In this document: piece after piece, positions 7,374-14,170 of the stretch
Layout: every line of letters starts with the position of its first letter
Numbering within the stretch: the stretch's first letter is position 1
DNA from: Burkholderiales bacterium
GTDB taxonomy: Bacteria > Pseudomonadota > Gammaproteobacteria > Burkholderiales > Burkholderiaceae_A
Direction: 5' to 3'
Assembly (NCBI GenBank): GCA_030834045.1
Contig: JAURFZ010000018.1
Span: 1 to 15,220, forward strand
Length of the DNA stretch: 15,220 nt
Translations under genes and position numbers: made by a program
The notes under the pieces: generated by a model
What the model was told of the DNA's origin: nothing
The model's input: only the letters and a program-made list of their open reading frames with translations
The model's database searches: none

Positions 7374-7823
7374 TTAAGCCGCTTTACCGCGGCGGTGAGG
7401 ACAGGCCTTGCGCTGGCACTGGCCATAGAGCGCAAGAGCATGATCTTGAAGTTCGAAGCCATGGGCCTCGGCGATTTTGCGCTGACGCTCTTCAATGCGA
7501 GGGTCGAAAAACTCTTCTACGCGCCCGCAGTCGATGCAGACGAGGTGATCGTGGTGACTGCCTTGGTCGAGTTCAAAGACTGCCTTACCTGCCTCAAAGT
7601 TGGAGCGGCGCAAAATACCAGCCTGCTCAAACTGAGTAAGTACCCGATACACGGTGGCCAGACCCACATCAAGATCTTCAAGAAGCATCTGTTTATAGAC
7701 GTCTTCTGCACTTAGATGTCGTGTTTTCGATTGCTCGAAGATTGTTAGAACCTTAATTCTAGGGATCGTAACTTTGAGTCCCGTGTTTTTCAGGTCGGCG
7801 GCAAGCTGTTCGGAAGTCGACAT
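7374..7823 (-). CDS. fur: Ferric uptake regulator Fur
   Basis: Fur is a metal-sensing repressor that binds DNA when loaded with Fe(II). From ATG 7823 the product has 149 residues, close to E. coli Fur (148). The N-terminal winged helix contains LKVTIPRIKVL and the recognition helix around ATVYRVL (56-62). The dimerisation domain has the metal-binding SHHDHLVC segment (89-96) and structural cysteine pairs CxxC (96, 99) and Cx4C (136, 141), as in E. coli Fur. The open frame extends to an upstream ATG at 7868, but that would overlap bamE and add non-family residues. No Shine-Dalgarno sequence precedes ATG 7823; a TATCAT box ends 6 nt before it. It leads the exbB-exbD genes and diverges from bamE. 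I see no convincing Fur box in the 31-nt gap. Confidence 0.95.
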   Translation of the reverse strand: MSTSEQLAADLKNTGLKVTIPRIKVLTIFEQSKTRHLSAEDVYKQMLLEDLDVGLATVYRVLTQFEQAGILRRSNFEAGKAVFELDQGSHHDHLVCIDCGRVEEFFDPRIEERQRKIAEAHGFELQDHALALYGQCQRKACPHRRGKAA

Positions 7824-7828
7824 GGCTT

Positions 7829-7835
7829 TATGATA
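7829..7835. promoter_or_regulatory. Symmetric -10 element serving fur (-) and bamE (+)
   Basis: The heptamer TATGATA reads TATGAT on the + strand and TATCATA on the - strand, giving overlapping near-consensus -10 boxes in both directions. The fur transcript would start at about its ATG (7823). The bamE transcript would start near 7841 with a leader of about 14-26 nt. Good -35 hexamers are not evident, so the assignment is tentative. Confidence 0.4.
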
Positions 7836-7854
7836 GCGGCAATTCTTTACTGAA

Positions 7855-8289
7855 ATGGGTAAATGCATGAAGGCACTCTTCTTGTCACAGGTTCCTCGTA
7901 TTGCGCTTTATGCGGGCGTCATGACAGGTGTATTGGGGATGACCGGCTGTGGGCTCTCGAACAAGCTCGTGAACGACCCCCCTTCTTGGCTTACACCGTA
8001 CCGCGTTGACATTGGCCAAGGCAATCTTATTACGCAGCCCATGGTCGATCAGCTTAAGAACGGTATGAGCCGTGACCAGGTGCGCTCCATTCTTGGTACA
8101 CCTCTGTTGGTTGACCCCTTCCGTAACAACCGTTGGGACTACGTCTTTGAGCTTCGCAAGGCCGGTCGTCCCGCAGATAACCGTCGCTTTTTCGTTGAAT
8201 TCGAGGGCGATCAACTAAGCCGTTGGTCGGGCGACGGGCTGCCCAAAGACCTAAGCGATGTTCTGCTGCCCGCGCCCGCGGCACGTTAG
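7855..8289 (+). CDS. bamE: Outer membrane protein assembly factor BamE (OmlA/SmpA lipoprotein)
   Basis: BamE is a small lipoprotein of the BAM complex that inserts beta-barrel proteins into the outer membrane. The 144-residue product has a signal sequence ending at a lipobox-like GMTGC, with lipidated Cys32 (Cys28 if translation begins at ATG 7867). After it comes the conserved BamE core: ITQPMVDQLKNGMSRDQVRSILGTPLLVDPF and RWDYVFELRK, then FFVEFEGDQLSRW. Two ATGs, 7855 and 7867, both give plausible signal peptides, and neither has a clear ribosome binding site. The gene diverges from fur with only 31 nt between ATGs and is followed after 14 nt by dapB on the same strand. The fur/bamE/dapB arrangement is common in betaproteobacteria. 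The identification is firm; the start is uncertain by four codons. Confidence 0.93.
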   Translation: MGKCMKALFLSQVPRIALYAGVMTGVLGMTGCGLSNKLVNDPPSWLTPYRVDIGQGNLITQPMVDQLKNGMSRDQVRSILGTPLLVDPFRNNRWDYVFELRKAGRPADNRRFFVEFEGDQLSRWSGDGLPKDLSDVLLPAPAAR

Positions 8290-8303
8290 GTCCTTTCAAA
8301 GCG

Positions 8304-9128
8304 ATGAGACAAGTTATTCGCGTTGCAGTGGCCGGGGCATCCGGGAAGATGGGCCAGGCCGTCATTGCAGAGCTGCTCGGCGCGCCTAAGCAGTTTCAAC
8401 TCTATGCAGCCTTTGATCAGCCAGGGTCGCCCCTAATTGGTCGGGATGCAGCCGAGCGTTTGGGGATGTCGTCGGGCGTGCGGGTGACGGAAAGCTCGGA
8501 GGCCTGCAAGGGTGCCGAGGTTCTTATTGATTTCACGCGTCCTGAGGCCACCATGGTGCACCTGCAGGTCTGCACGCACCATGGCCTTCGGCCTGTTATT
8601 GGAACCACGGGGTTTAGCGACGATCAGCTTAAGGGTATTGAAGCTTTTTCTCGTCATCAGGCGGTTGTGCTCGCCCCGAACATGAGCGTTGGTGTCAACA
8701 TTTTCTTTCGTCTTGCCGAGCTCGCGGCAGGCTTTCTTCATCAGGGTTATGACATGGAGGTCATTGAGGCCCACCATCGCGCAAAGGTCGACGCACCCTC
8801 AGGAACCGCCCTTAAGGTGGGCGAGCGCATAGCCAAGGCGGCCGGTCGACAATGGCCGCAGCATGCTGTCTGGCAAAGGCATGGTTACACCGGGGCACGC
8901 ACTGATGATGAAATTGGTTTTTCAGTTATTCGTGGCGGCGATATTATTGGCGACCACACGGTCATGTTTGCGGGGCAGGGCGAGCGCATTGAGCTCACCC
9001 ATCGGTCGTCGTCGCGCACGACCTATGCAACTGGAGCGCTACGGGCAGCCGCATTTGTTGCGGACCAGCCCTCAGGACTCTTTGATATGCCCGATGTCCT
9101 GGGCTTGTCGGCCCTAAAGGCTAAGTAA
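8304..9128 (+). CDS. dapB: 4-hydroxy-tetrahydrodipicolinate reductase
   Basis: DapB reduces hydroxy-tetrahydrodipicolinate with NAD(P)H in the diaminopimelate/lysine pathway, feeding peptidoglycan and lysine synthesis. From ATG 8304 the protein has 274 residues, the usual length. The N-terminal dinucleotide-binding glycine motif is GASGKMG (11-17). The substrate and catalytic motif EAHHRAKVDAPSGTA (155-169) contains His157, His158, Arg159 and Lys161. DHTVMFAGQGERIELTH follows near the C-terminus. The open frame continues upstream to 8223, but that would overlap bamE and precede the family start (VIRVAVAGASG), so ATG 8304 is chosen. It begins 14 nt after bamE and is probably co-transcribed with it. 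Its last 15 nt overlap the convergent recN gene. Confidence 0.96.
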   Translation: MRQVIRVAVAGASGKMGQAVIAELLGAPKQFQLYAAFDQPGSPLIGRDAAERLGMSSGVRVTESSEACKGAEVLIDFTRPEATMVHLQVCTHHGLRPVIGTTGFSDDQLKGIEAFSRHQAVVLAPNMSVGVNIFFRLAELAAGFLHQGYDMEVIEAHHRAKVDAPSGTALKVGERIAKAAGRQWPQHAVWQRHGYTGARTDDEIGFSVIRGGDIIGDHTVMFAGQGERIELTHRSSSRTTYATGALRAAAFVADQPSGLFDMPDVLGLSALKAK

Positions 9129-10781
9129 CTCTTTAGCCATCTTGACCGACGACTGACGAACGCCCTCATCGCCAAGCATGCGGGCGATTTCTTCAATTCG
9201 CTGATCGCGGTCAAGGCCAATAACCTCGCTCGCGTTGCTTCCGTCAGTTTGTTGTTGCTTTTGCACGCGCAGGTGCTGATGCCCCCGGGCTGCCACCTGG
9301 GGAAGGTGTGTGACAGCGAGCACCTGGTGGTGCTTACCGAGTTCCTGCAACAACCTGCCCACGACGTGGCCGGTATTGCCGCCAATGCCGACATCCACTT
9401 CATCGAATAAAAGGGTTGATGTCTGCGTAGCCTGAGCGGCAACGGCAGCAATGGCAAGGCTTACGCGAGACAGCTCACCCCCCGAAGCCACCTTGGCCAG
9501 GGGCAGTTCTGGTCCTTTGGCATGTTGTGTCACTAAAAACTCAAGCTGATCCATTCCGAAAGAGGCAGGCTCTGGGCGTGGCTCAAGCCTCACCTCAAAG
9601 CGCATGCCCGTCATGGCGAGCTCGTTGAGCCAGCGTGTAACGTCTTTTGCGAAGGGCCGCGCTGCCTTTTGACGTTCAGCAGAAAGCTTCTTGGCGAGGT
9701 CGCTGTAAGCCTTGAAGGCTTGCTCGGACTTAGCCTTAAGCGTTCCGAGATCCGAGGCGGCATCGAGCGTGGTTTTTTGCTCGCTAAGCTGAGCCTGCAA
9801 GGCATAGAGGTTTTCAGGCCTTTCTTTAAGCCGCCTTGCTGACTCAAAAATGGCCTGCAATCGAGCATCGAGCTGCTCAAAGCGGCCGGGGTCGATGTCC
9901 ATTCTGCCAAGGTAATGACGACACTGTGAGGCGGCTTCTTCAAGGTTAATGACGGCCGCATCCACAAGACTTATGAGCTCACCGAGTCGTGGGTCTTTAT
10001 TCAGAAGCGAGCCAAGTTTTTGTTGCATGGCCTGGCCTATGGAAATAAGGCCTGAGGACTCTTCGCCTTCGAGCTGGACCAGGCTTGACTCAACCGTGCT
10101 AAGAAGCTCCGCACCATGAGCGAGGCGCTGATGCTCTTCGTTAATGGCCTCCCATTCCCCCTCCTCAAGGCCAAGGTCTTGCAGTAGCTGCAGTCGCCAT
10201 TCGATCTGACTGAGCTCCTCCGCCAGTCGATCTGCCTTGGTTCGTGCCGAGTCAAGCGCATTCTCATGGTCTTGCCATGCCTTGTAAGCAAGGGCCACCT
10301 CTTCCACCAAGGGCCCAAGGCCGGCATGGCGGTCAAAGAGTTCGCGTTGGGCGCTTGCTCGTAAGAGGGCCTGATGGGCATGCTGGCCATGCAGCTCCAC
10401 CAGCTGCTCCCCAAGCTCTTTGAGCTGAGAAAGGGTTGCGGGCTGACCATTGATCCAGGCTCTTGAGCGGCCGCTGGGTTCAAGGCTTCGTCGAATAAGC
10501 AGTGAGGCATCGATGGCGTCAAAGCCCGCCTCCGTGAGCCAGTTTAGTGTGTCTGCATTGATGTCTGGCTCGATCTGAAATTCAGCCGTTAGGTCGGCCC
10601 GATTTGCTCCGGGCTTAATCTGAAGACTGTTCGCTCGGTCGCCAAGCAAAAGCCCAAGCGCATCAAACAGAATGGATTTGCCGGCGCCAGTTTCGCCCGT
10701 GAGTACTGTGAGCCCAGCCTGGAAGTCGATTTCCAGGGAGTTCACGATCACAAAGTTTTGAAGTGAAAGCGTTTTGAGCAT
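9114..10781 (-). CDS. recN: DNA repair protein RecN
   Basis: RecN is an SMC-like ATPase that acts at DNA double-strand breaks during recombinational repair. The 555-residue protein matches the usual length of about 550. The N-terminal half-ATPase carries Walker A GETGAGKS (29-36). A long central region rich in Glu, Leu, Gln and Ala forms the short coiled coil. The C-terminal half contains the ABC signature SGGELS (433-438), Walker B LLFDEVD (457-463) and VTHLPQVAA. It starts 14 nt downstream of nadK on the same strand, suggesting a nadK-recN transcript, and no Shine-Dalgarno sequence is obvious. No SOS operator can be seen directly before it. It ends in a 15-nt overlap with dapB. Confidence 0.96.
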   Translation of the reverse strand: MLKTLSLQNFVIVNSLEIDFQAGLTVLTGETGAGKSILFDALGLLLGDRANSLQIKPGANRADLTAEFQIEPDINADTLNWLTEAGFDAIDASLLIRRSLEPSGRSRAWINGQPATLSQLKELGEQLVELHGQHAHQALLRASAQRELFDRHAGLGPLVEEVALAYKAWQDHENALDSARTKADRLAEELSQIEWRLQLLQDLGLEEGEWEAINEEHQRLAHGAELLSTVESSLVQLEGEESSGLISIGQAMQQKLGSLLNKDPRLGELISLVDAAVINLEEAASQCRHYLGRMDIDPGRFEQLDARLQAIFESARRLKERPENLYALQAQLSEQKTTLDAASDLGTLKAKSEQAFKAYSDLAKKLSAERQKAARPFAKDVTRWLNELAMTGMRFEVRLEPRPEPASFGMDQLEFLVTQHAKGPELPLAKVASGGELSRVSLAIAAVAAQATQTSTLLFDEVDVGIGGNTGHVVGRLLQELGKHHQVLAVTHLPQVAARGHQHLRVQKQQQTDGSNASEVIGLDRDQRIEEIARMLGDEGVRQSSVKMAKELLSL

Positions 10782-10795
10782 AAAGAGAATCGAGG

Positions 10796-11761
10796 CTAGC
10801 CATTGTTGGTAGGAGCAACCGGATCGGGTCGGCCGCTAAGCACTGGGTTGGCGCTCCAGTGCAGTTTATGGCGCAGCATGGCGTAGTAGTCATAGCCCTT
10901 CGGATGGAGAAGTCTCACGGAGTGGGCCGAGTGCTGAATAAGGATCTGGTCCCCATCTTCGAGCGACGTCAGTGCCTGCATGTCGCAATGTAATTCAGTT
11001 CCAGCCCCGTCGTTAACAACCACTGAGACAGCCAAGGGTTTGGGCAGAACAATGGGGCGCGCCGACAGGGCTTGTGCCGCTACAGGAACGAGAATAAGAC
11101 CATCGAGGCCGGGGTGCAGAATGGACCCCGCAGCTGACATTGCATAGGCGGTTGAGCCGGTGGGGGTTGCCACAATAAGTCCGTCGGCGCGAAGACTCTG
11201 CAAATAACTCTCACCTACGAAGACATCAATTTCAACCATCCGGCTCACAGCGCCTCGGCTGATAACCACGTCGTTAAGCGCAGGGGCGTGAAAGACCTGT
11301 TCTGGGCTTGATACCCGCGACGTTCTGCGCCTCACCCGCACTTCAAGCATGCCCCGGTTTTCAACAATGCCCTCGCCGGCTAGGATGCTGGGAAGTTCGT
11401 CTTTAAGCTTTGAGATCTCGATGTCGGTCATAAAACCCAGGCGACCCTGATTGATCCCGATAATGAAGGTGCCAAAGGGGGCGAGTTGGCGAGCAACCCC
11501 AATAAGGGTTCCGTCTCCTCCGAGAACAATGGCTAGATCGAGCGCACCGATCATTTGGGCCATCGGGGTTAATTCAAAAGACGCCGGGTTCTCTTGACTG
11601 GCTAAAAATCCCTCAAGCCCCTGTGCGAACTCCTGTTCGATAAGCACCTTCGACATGGCAGCGTGCGCCTTTAGGCACTGCAAGACTTCTTGCAATGCCC
11701 CGGTTAGACCCGGGGATTTAGGGCGCCCGAAAAGACCAATACGTAGATAGGCTGAGCTCAT
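10796..11761 (-). CDS. nadK: NAD kinase
   Basis: NadK phosphorylates NAD to NADP in the cytoplasm. The 321-residue product has the family motifs in order: GGDGT (81-85) within AIVLGGDGTLIGVAR, then GINQGRLGFMTDI, LNDVVISRG, and ADGLIVATPTGSTAYAMSAAG, the NAD-binding and catalytic segment, followed by HPGLDGLILVPVA. The ATG at 11761 lies 38 nt from the divergent hrcA ATG. No Shine-Dalgarno sequence precedes it. TCTAAT sits 7 nt before the start codon and could be a -10 box for a leaderless message. The C-terminal 25 residues or so (SANPVLSGRPDPVAPTNNG) look like a variable tail. The divergent nadK/hrcA arrangement, with recN behind nadK, is common in Burkholderiales. Confidence 0.96.
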   Translation of the reverse strand: MSSAYLRIGLFGRPKSPGLTGALQEVLQCLKAHAAMSKVLIEQEFAQGLEGFLASQENPASFELTPMAQMIGALDLAIVLGGDGTLIGVARQLAPFGTFIIGINQGRLGFMTDIEISKLKDELPSILAGEGIVENRGMLEVRVRRRTSRVSSPEQVFHAPALNDVVISRGAVSRMVEIDVFVGESYLQSLRADGLIVATPTGSTAYAMSAAGSILHPGLDGLILVPVAAQALSARPIVLPKPLAVSVVVNDGAGTELHCDMQALTSLEDGDQILIQHSAHSVRLLHPKGYDYYAMLRHKLHWSANPVLSGRPDPVAPTNNG

Positions 11762-11768
11762 GGCACGA

Positions 11769-11774
11769 ATTAGA
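11769..11774 (-). promoter_or_regulatory. Candidate -10 element for nadK-recN
   Basis: TCTAAT on the - strand is followed by 7 nt and the nadK ATG (11761). The match to a -10 consensus is moderate, and no -35 box is recognised. It overlaps the region where the -35 contact of the hrcA promoter would fall, so the two promoters may compete. Confidence 0.3.
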
Positions 11775-11783
11775 TCACAGCCA

Positions 11784-11796
11784 CCCTACAATAGGG
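11784..11796 (+). promoter_or_regulatory. Candidate hrcA promoter -10 box inside a short inverted repeat
   Basis: TACAAT (11787-11792) ends 7 nt before the hrcA ATG (11800). The box is embedded in the perfect inverted repeat CCCTA-CAA-TAGGG (11784-11796), which could be an operator site or chance. No CIRCE element is present here, and no convincing -35 box is visible. Confidence 0.4.
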
Positions 11797-11799
11797 CCC

Positions 11800-12858
11800 A
11801 TGGATAATCGTTCACGACAACTGCTAAAGACCCTCATTGAGCGCTACATCGCAGAGGGCCAGCCCGTGGGCTCACGTTCGTTGTCGAAGTTTTCTGGGCT
11901 CGACCTCTCACCTGCAACCATCCGTAATGTTATGGCCGACCTCGAGGATCTTGGTCTTGTAGCAAGCCCTCATACGTCAGCGGGTCGTATCCCCACGCCT
12001 AAGGGGTATCGACTCTTTGTCGACTCTCTGCTCACTGTTCAGCCCATCGACGCCAGTCAGGCCCAATCCATGAGTGGTCAGCTGCAGGCCGATGCGCCCA
12101 GTCAGGTTGTCTCGCATGCGGCAAGTCTGCTCTCGAGCCTTTCGAGTTTTGCCGGTGTGGTCTGTGCACCCCGCAGGGCAGGGGTCTTTCGCCATATCGA
12201 GTTCCTGCGCCTCGGAGACCGCCGTCTCCTGCTTATTCTTGTGACCCCCGACGGGGATGTCCTAAATAAGGTCTTTCATGTCGATCAAGACTATCTCCCA
12301 GAGGCCCTGATTCACGCGGGCAATTACCTTACGACGAACTACGCAGGGCTAAGCCTTCAAGAGGTGCGCAGCAGCCTGCATCGGGAGATCGCAGACCTTC
12401 GCCAGGACGTCTCGCGCCTCATGCTGAAGGCTGTGGAAGAGGGGGGCGCAGCTCTCAGTGACCCGGATGGCGATATTGTGATCTCGGGCGAGCGCCGTCT
12501 TCTCGATGTCACCGAGCTCTCTGAGGACATGGGACGCTTGCGTCAACTGTTCGATCTGTTTGAGAAAAAGACAAGCCTTGCCAAGCTGCTCGAGTTCTCC
12601 GAGCGGGCACAGGGCGTAAAAATCTACATTGGGGGTGAGTCGAATCTGGTTCCGGTCGACGAACTCTCCGTTATTACCGCCCCCTACCAGGTTAACGGTC
12701 GCATTGTTGGTACGCTGGGTGTTATTGGGCCAACCCGTATGGCGTATGATCGAGTCATTCCAATTGTTGACATCACAGCAAGGCTTGTCTCAACAGCCTT
12801 AACCCATCTTGCTGCGGACTCTGGGTCCCAGGTCGACCCATCCGGCGCTGGTGCTTAG
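11800..12858 (+). CDS. hrcA: Heat-inducible transcription repressor HrcA
   Basis: HrcA represses chaperone genes by binding CIRCE inverted repeats, and its activity depends on GroE. The 352-residue protein begins with the winged helix (RQLLKTLIERYIAEGQPVGSRSL, then LSPATIRNVMADLEDLGLVASPHTSAGRIPTPKGYR, about residues 5-70). The long GAF-like and insertion domains follow, ending with SVITAPYQVNGRIVGTLGVIGPTRMAYDRVIPIVD, the family's C-terminal signature. ATG 11800 is preceded closely by AGGG (11793-11796), too near for an ideal ribosome binding site, and by a -10-like TACAAT 7 nt upstream. It diverges from nadK and leads the hemH, grpE and dnaK genes. No CIRCE sequence (TTAGCACTC-N9-GAGTGCTAA) is found in the window, so its targets here, such as groESL, must lie elsewhere. 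Confidence 0.96.
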   Translation: MDNRSRQLLKTLIERYIAEGQPVGSRSLSKFSGLDLSPATIRNVMADLEDLGLVASPHTSAGRIPTPKGYRLFVDSLLTVQPIDASQAQSMSGQLQADAPSQVVSHAASLLSSLSSFAGVVCAPRRAGVFRHIEFLRLGDRRLLLILVTPDGDVLNKVFHVDQDYLPEALIHAGNYLTTNYAGLSLQEVRSSLHREIADLRQDVSRLMLKAVEEGGAALSDPDGDIVISGERRLLDVTELSEDMGRLRQLFDLFEKKTSLAKLLEFSERAQGVKIYIGGESNLVPVDELSVITAPYQVNGRIVGTLGVIGPTRMAYDRVIPIVDITARLVSTALTHLAADSGSQVDPSGAGA

Positions 12859-12965
12859 GCCGGTGTTTTGGACTGAACTCACTCTTTTTGTTGGCAGGTA
12901 GAGCCCATGAATCGACCCTCACTTACACCCCGCTAAACCCTCAGATGTCTTAAACAGGTATTCAT

Positions 12966-14090
12966 TTGTCTAATTCTCTTCCCAAGCCATCCAATCAGGT
13001 TCTTGACGAACCCGGCTATCGTCATGGTCAGACAGGACGCACGGGGCTCTTATTGGTGAACCTTGGTACGCCCGATGAACCAACAAGTTCGGCCCTGCGT
13101 CGGTATCTGCGTGAATTCCTCTCCGACCCCCGGGTGGTTGAAATCCCACGCTTCATCTGGTGGCCCATCCTCAACTTCATCATTCTGTTAGTGCGGCCCG
13201 CGAAGTCGGCTGCCAAGTACGCCTCCATCTGGTTAAGCAATGGTTCGCCACTTCGGGTCTACTCCGAAGAGCAGACCGCTCGGCTAAAAGACTCGCTTCA
13301 GGCATCAGGGCGCGATGTTGAGGTTTTGCTTGCCATGCGCTATGGGCAGCCATCCGTGCCAGCGCAAATTCAGCTCCTTAAACAGCGGCACGTCACCCGG
13401 CTTGTCGTGCTTCCTATGTACCCCCAGTTTTCGGCAACCACCACTGCCACCGTCTTCGACAAGGTCTTCGACTCCTTTGCCGCCTTACGGAACCCACCTG
13501 CCTTGCGGCTTATTCGAAGTTTTGCTGGGCACCCGTCCTATATTTCGGCGGTTGCTGCCTCCATTCAAAGGCATTGGGCTGAGCATGGTCGGGGCGATCT
13601 CCTTCTCTTTAGCTTTCACGGCGTTCCAAAGCGGACTCTTCTTAAAGGCGACCCGTACCACTGCGAGTGCTACAAATCGGCACGGCTTATTGCCCAGCAG
13701 CTTGGCCTTGAAGACCATGAATGGAAGCTGTCGTTTCAGTCACGGTTTGGCCGTGCCGAATGGCTCAAGCCCTACACCGTTGAAACGCTTGAGTCCTTGC
13801 CCGGTCAGGGTATTCGGCGACTCGATGTGGCCTGCCCCGGGTTTGTGGTGGACTGTCTTGAAACCCTTGAAGAGATCGCCATGGAGGGCCAAGAGGAGTT
13901 CCTTCATGCGGGCGGGGAGCACTACTCTTATATCAACTGTCTTAACGCCTCGGACGAGGCTGTGGCCATGCTTGAGACGCTCTTTCTTGAAGAATCGCAA
14001 GGCTGGCCGCTTGTTGCCCCGGACGCATCCGAGCAACGAGAACTTGAGCAGGCTCGGGAAAGAGCCCTGCGGCTTGGGGCTCAAGACTAA
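12966..14090 (+). CDS. hemH: Ferrochelatase
   Basis: HemH inserts Fe(II) into protoporphyrin IX, the last step of protoheme synthesis, at the cytoplasmic face of the inner membrane. The 374-residue protein contains LLLVNLGTPDEPT (28-40), YPQFSATTTATVFDKV (152-167), the catalytic histidine in LLFSFHGVP (His218) and the acidic motif CPGFVVDCLETLEEI (290-304). The start is TTG 12966: an in-frame stop lies at 12951-12953, the next candidates would cut into the conserved core, and AGGT (12956-12959) gives a well-spaced ribosome binding site. It lies 107 nt after hrcA and about 80 nt before grpE. Placement of hemH between hrcA and grpE is seen in Burkholderiales relatives. At 374 residues it is slightly longer than E. 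coli HemH (320), with an N-terminal extension of about 20 residues and a charged C-terminal tail. Confidence 0.95.
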   Translation: MSNSLPKPSNQVLDEPGYRHGQTGRTGLLLVNLGTPDEPTSSALRRYLREFLSDPRVVEIPRFIWWPILNFIILLVRPAKSAAKYASIWLSNGSPLRVYSEEQTARLKDSLQASGRDVEVLLAMRYGQPSVPAQIQLLKQRHVTRLVVLPMYPQFSATTTATVFDKVFDSFAALRNPPALRLIRSFAGHPSYISAVAASIQRHWAEHGRGDLLLFSFHGVPKRTLLKGDPYHCECYKSARLIAQQLGLEDHEWKLSFQSRFGRAEWLKPYTVETLESLPGQGIRRLDVACPGFVVDCLETLEEIAMEGQEEFLHAGGEHYSYINCLNASDEAVAMLETLFLEESQGWPLVAPDASEQRELEQARERALRLGAQD

Positions 14091-14102
14091 AAAGTTTTGC
14101 CC

Positions 14103-14125
14103 TGGGCCCTTGAAATTCGGGCCCA
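14103..14125. repeat. Inverted repeat overlapping the grpE promoter
   Basis: TGGGCCC (14103-14109) and GGGCCCA (14119-14125) are perfect complements around a 9-nt centre, TTGAAATTC. That centre contains most of the -35 box of the sigma-32-like promoter. It could act as an operator, or as a stem-loop at the end of hemH mRNA. It lacks a following T-run, so it is not a standard terminator. Confidence 0.6.
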
Positions 14126-14137
14126 CGTCCCAAACTT
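14107..14137 (+). promoter_or_regulatory. Sigma-32-like heat-shock promoter for grpE
   Basis: CCCTTGAA (14107-14114), a strong match to the sigma-32 -35 element, is followed after 13 nt by TCCCAAACTT (14128-14137), a partial match to the CCCCAT-type -10. The leader to the grpE ATG would be about 30 nt. The same arrangement recurs before dnaK. Confidence 0.6.
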
Positions 14138-14170
14138 CTTTCTAATACAGATTTCAAGTTAGGTGACTCT

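Noticed and set aside
7113..7715. A 200-codon + strand open frame opposite exbB and fur
   Set aside because: It lies antisense to two well-conserved genes and its product resembles no known protein.
7824..7854. Fur box in the fur/bamE gap
   Set aside because: The gap contains an ATGATA segment, but the rest does not match a 19-bp Fur consensus or tandem GATAAT hexamers.
12873..12910. Sigma-32-like promoter before hemH (CTGAAC and CCCATGA)
   Set aside because: The -35 match is poor and the spacing of 25 nt is too long.
13315..14145. A long + strand open frame inside hemH in another frame
   Set aside because: It overlaps the clearly recognisable ferrochelatase frame, its translation has no family features, and it is explained as a shadow of codon bias.
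11762..14170. CIRCE operator for HrcA near hrcA or grpE
   Set aside because: No TTAGCACTC-N9-GAGTGCTAA-like repeat was found on reading this region; the repeats present have unrelated arms.
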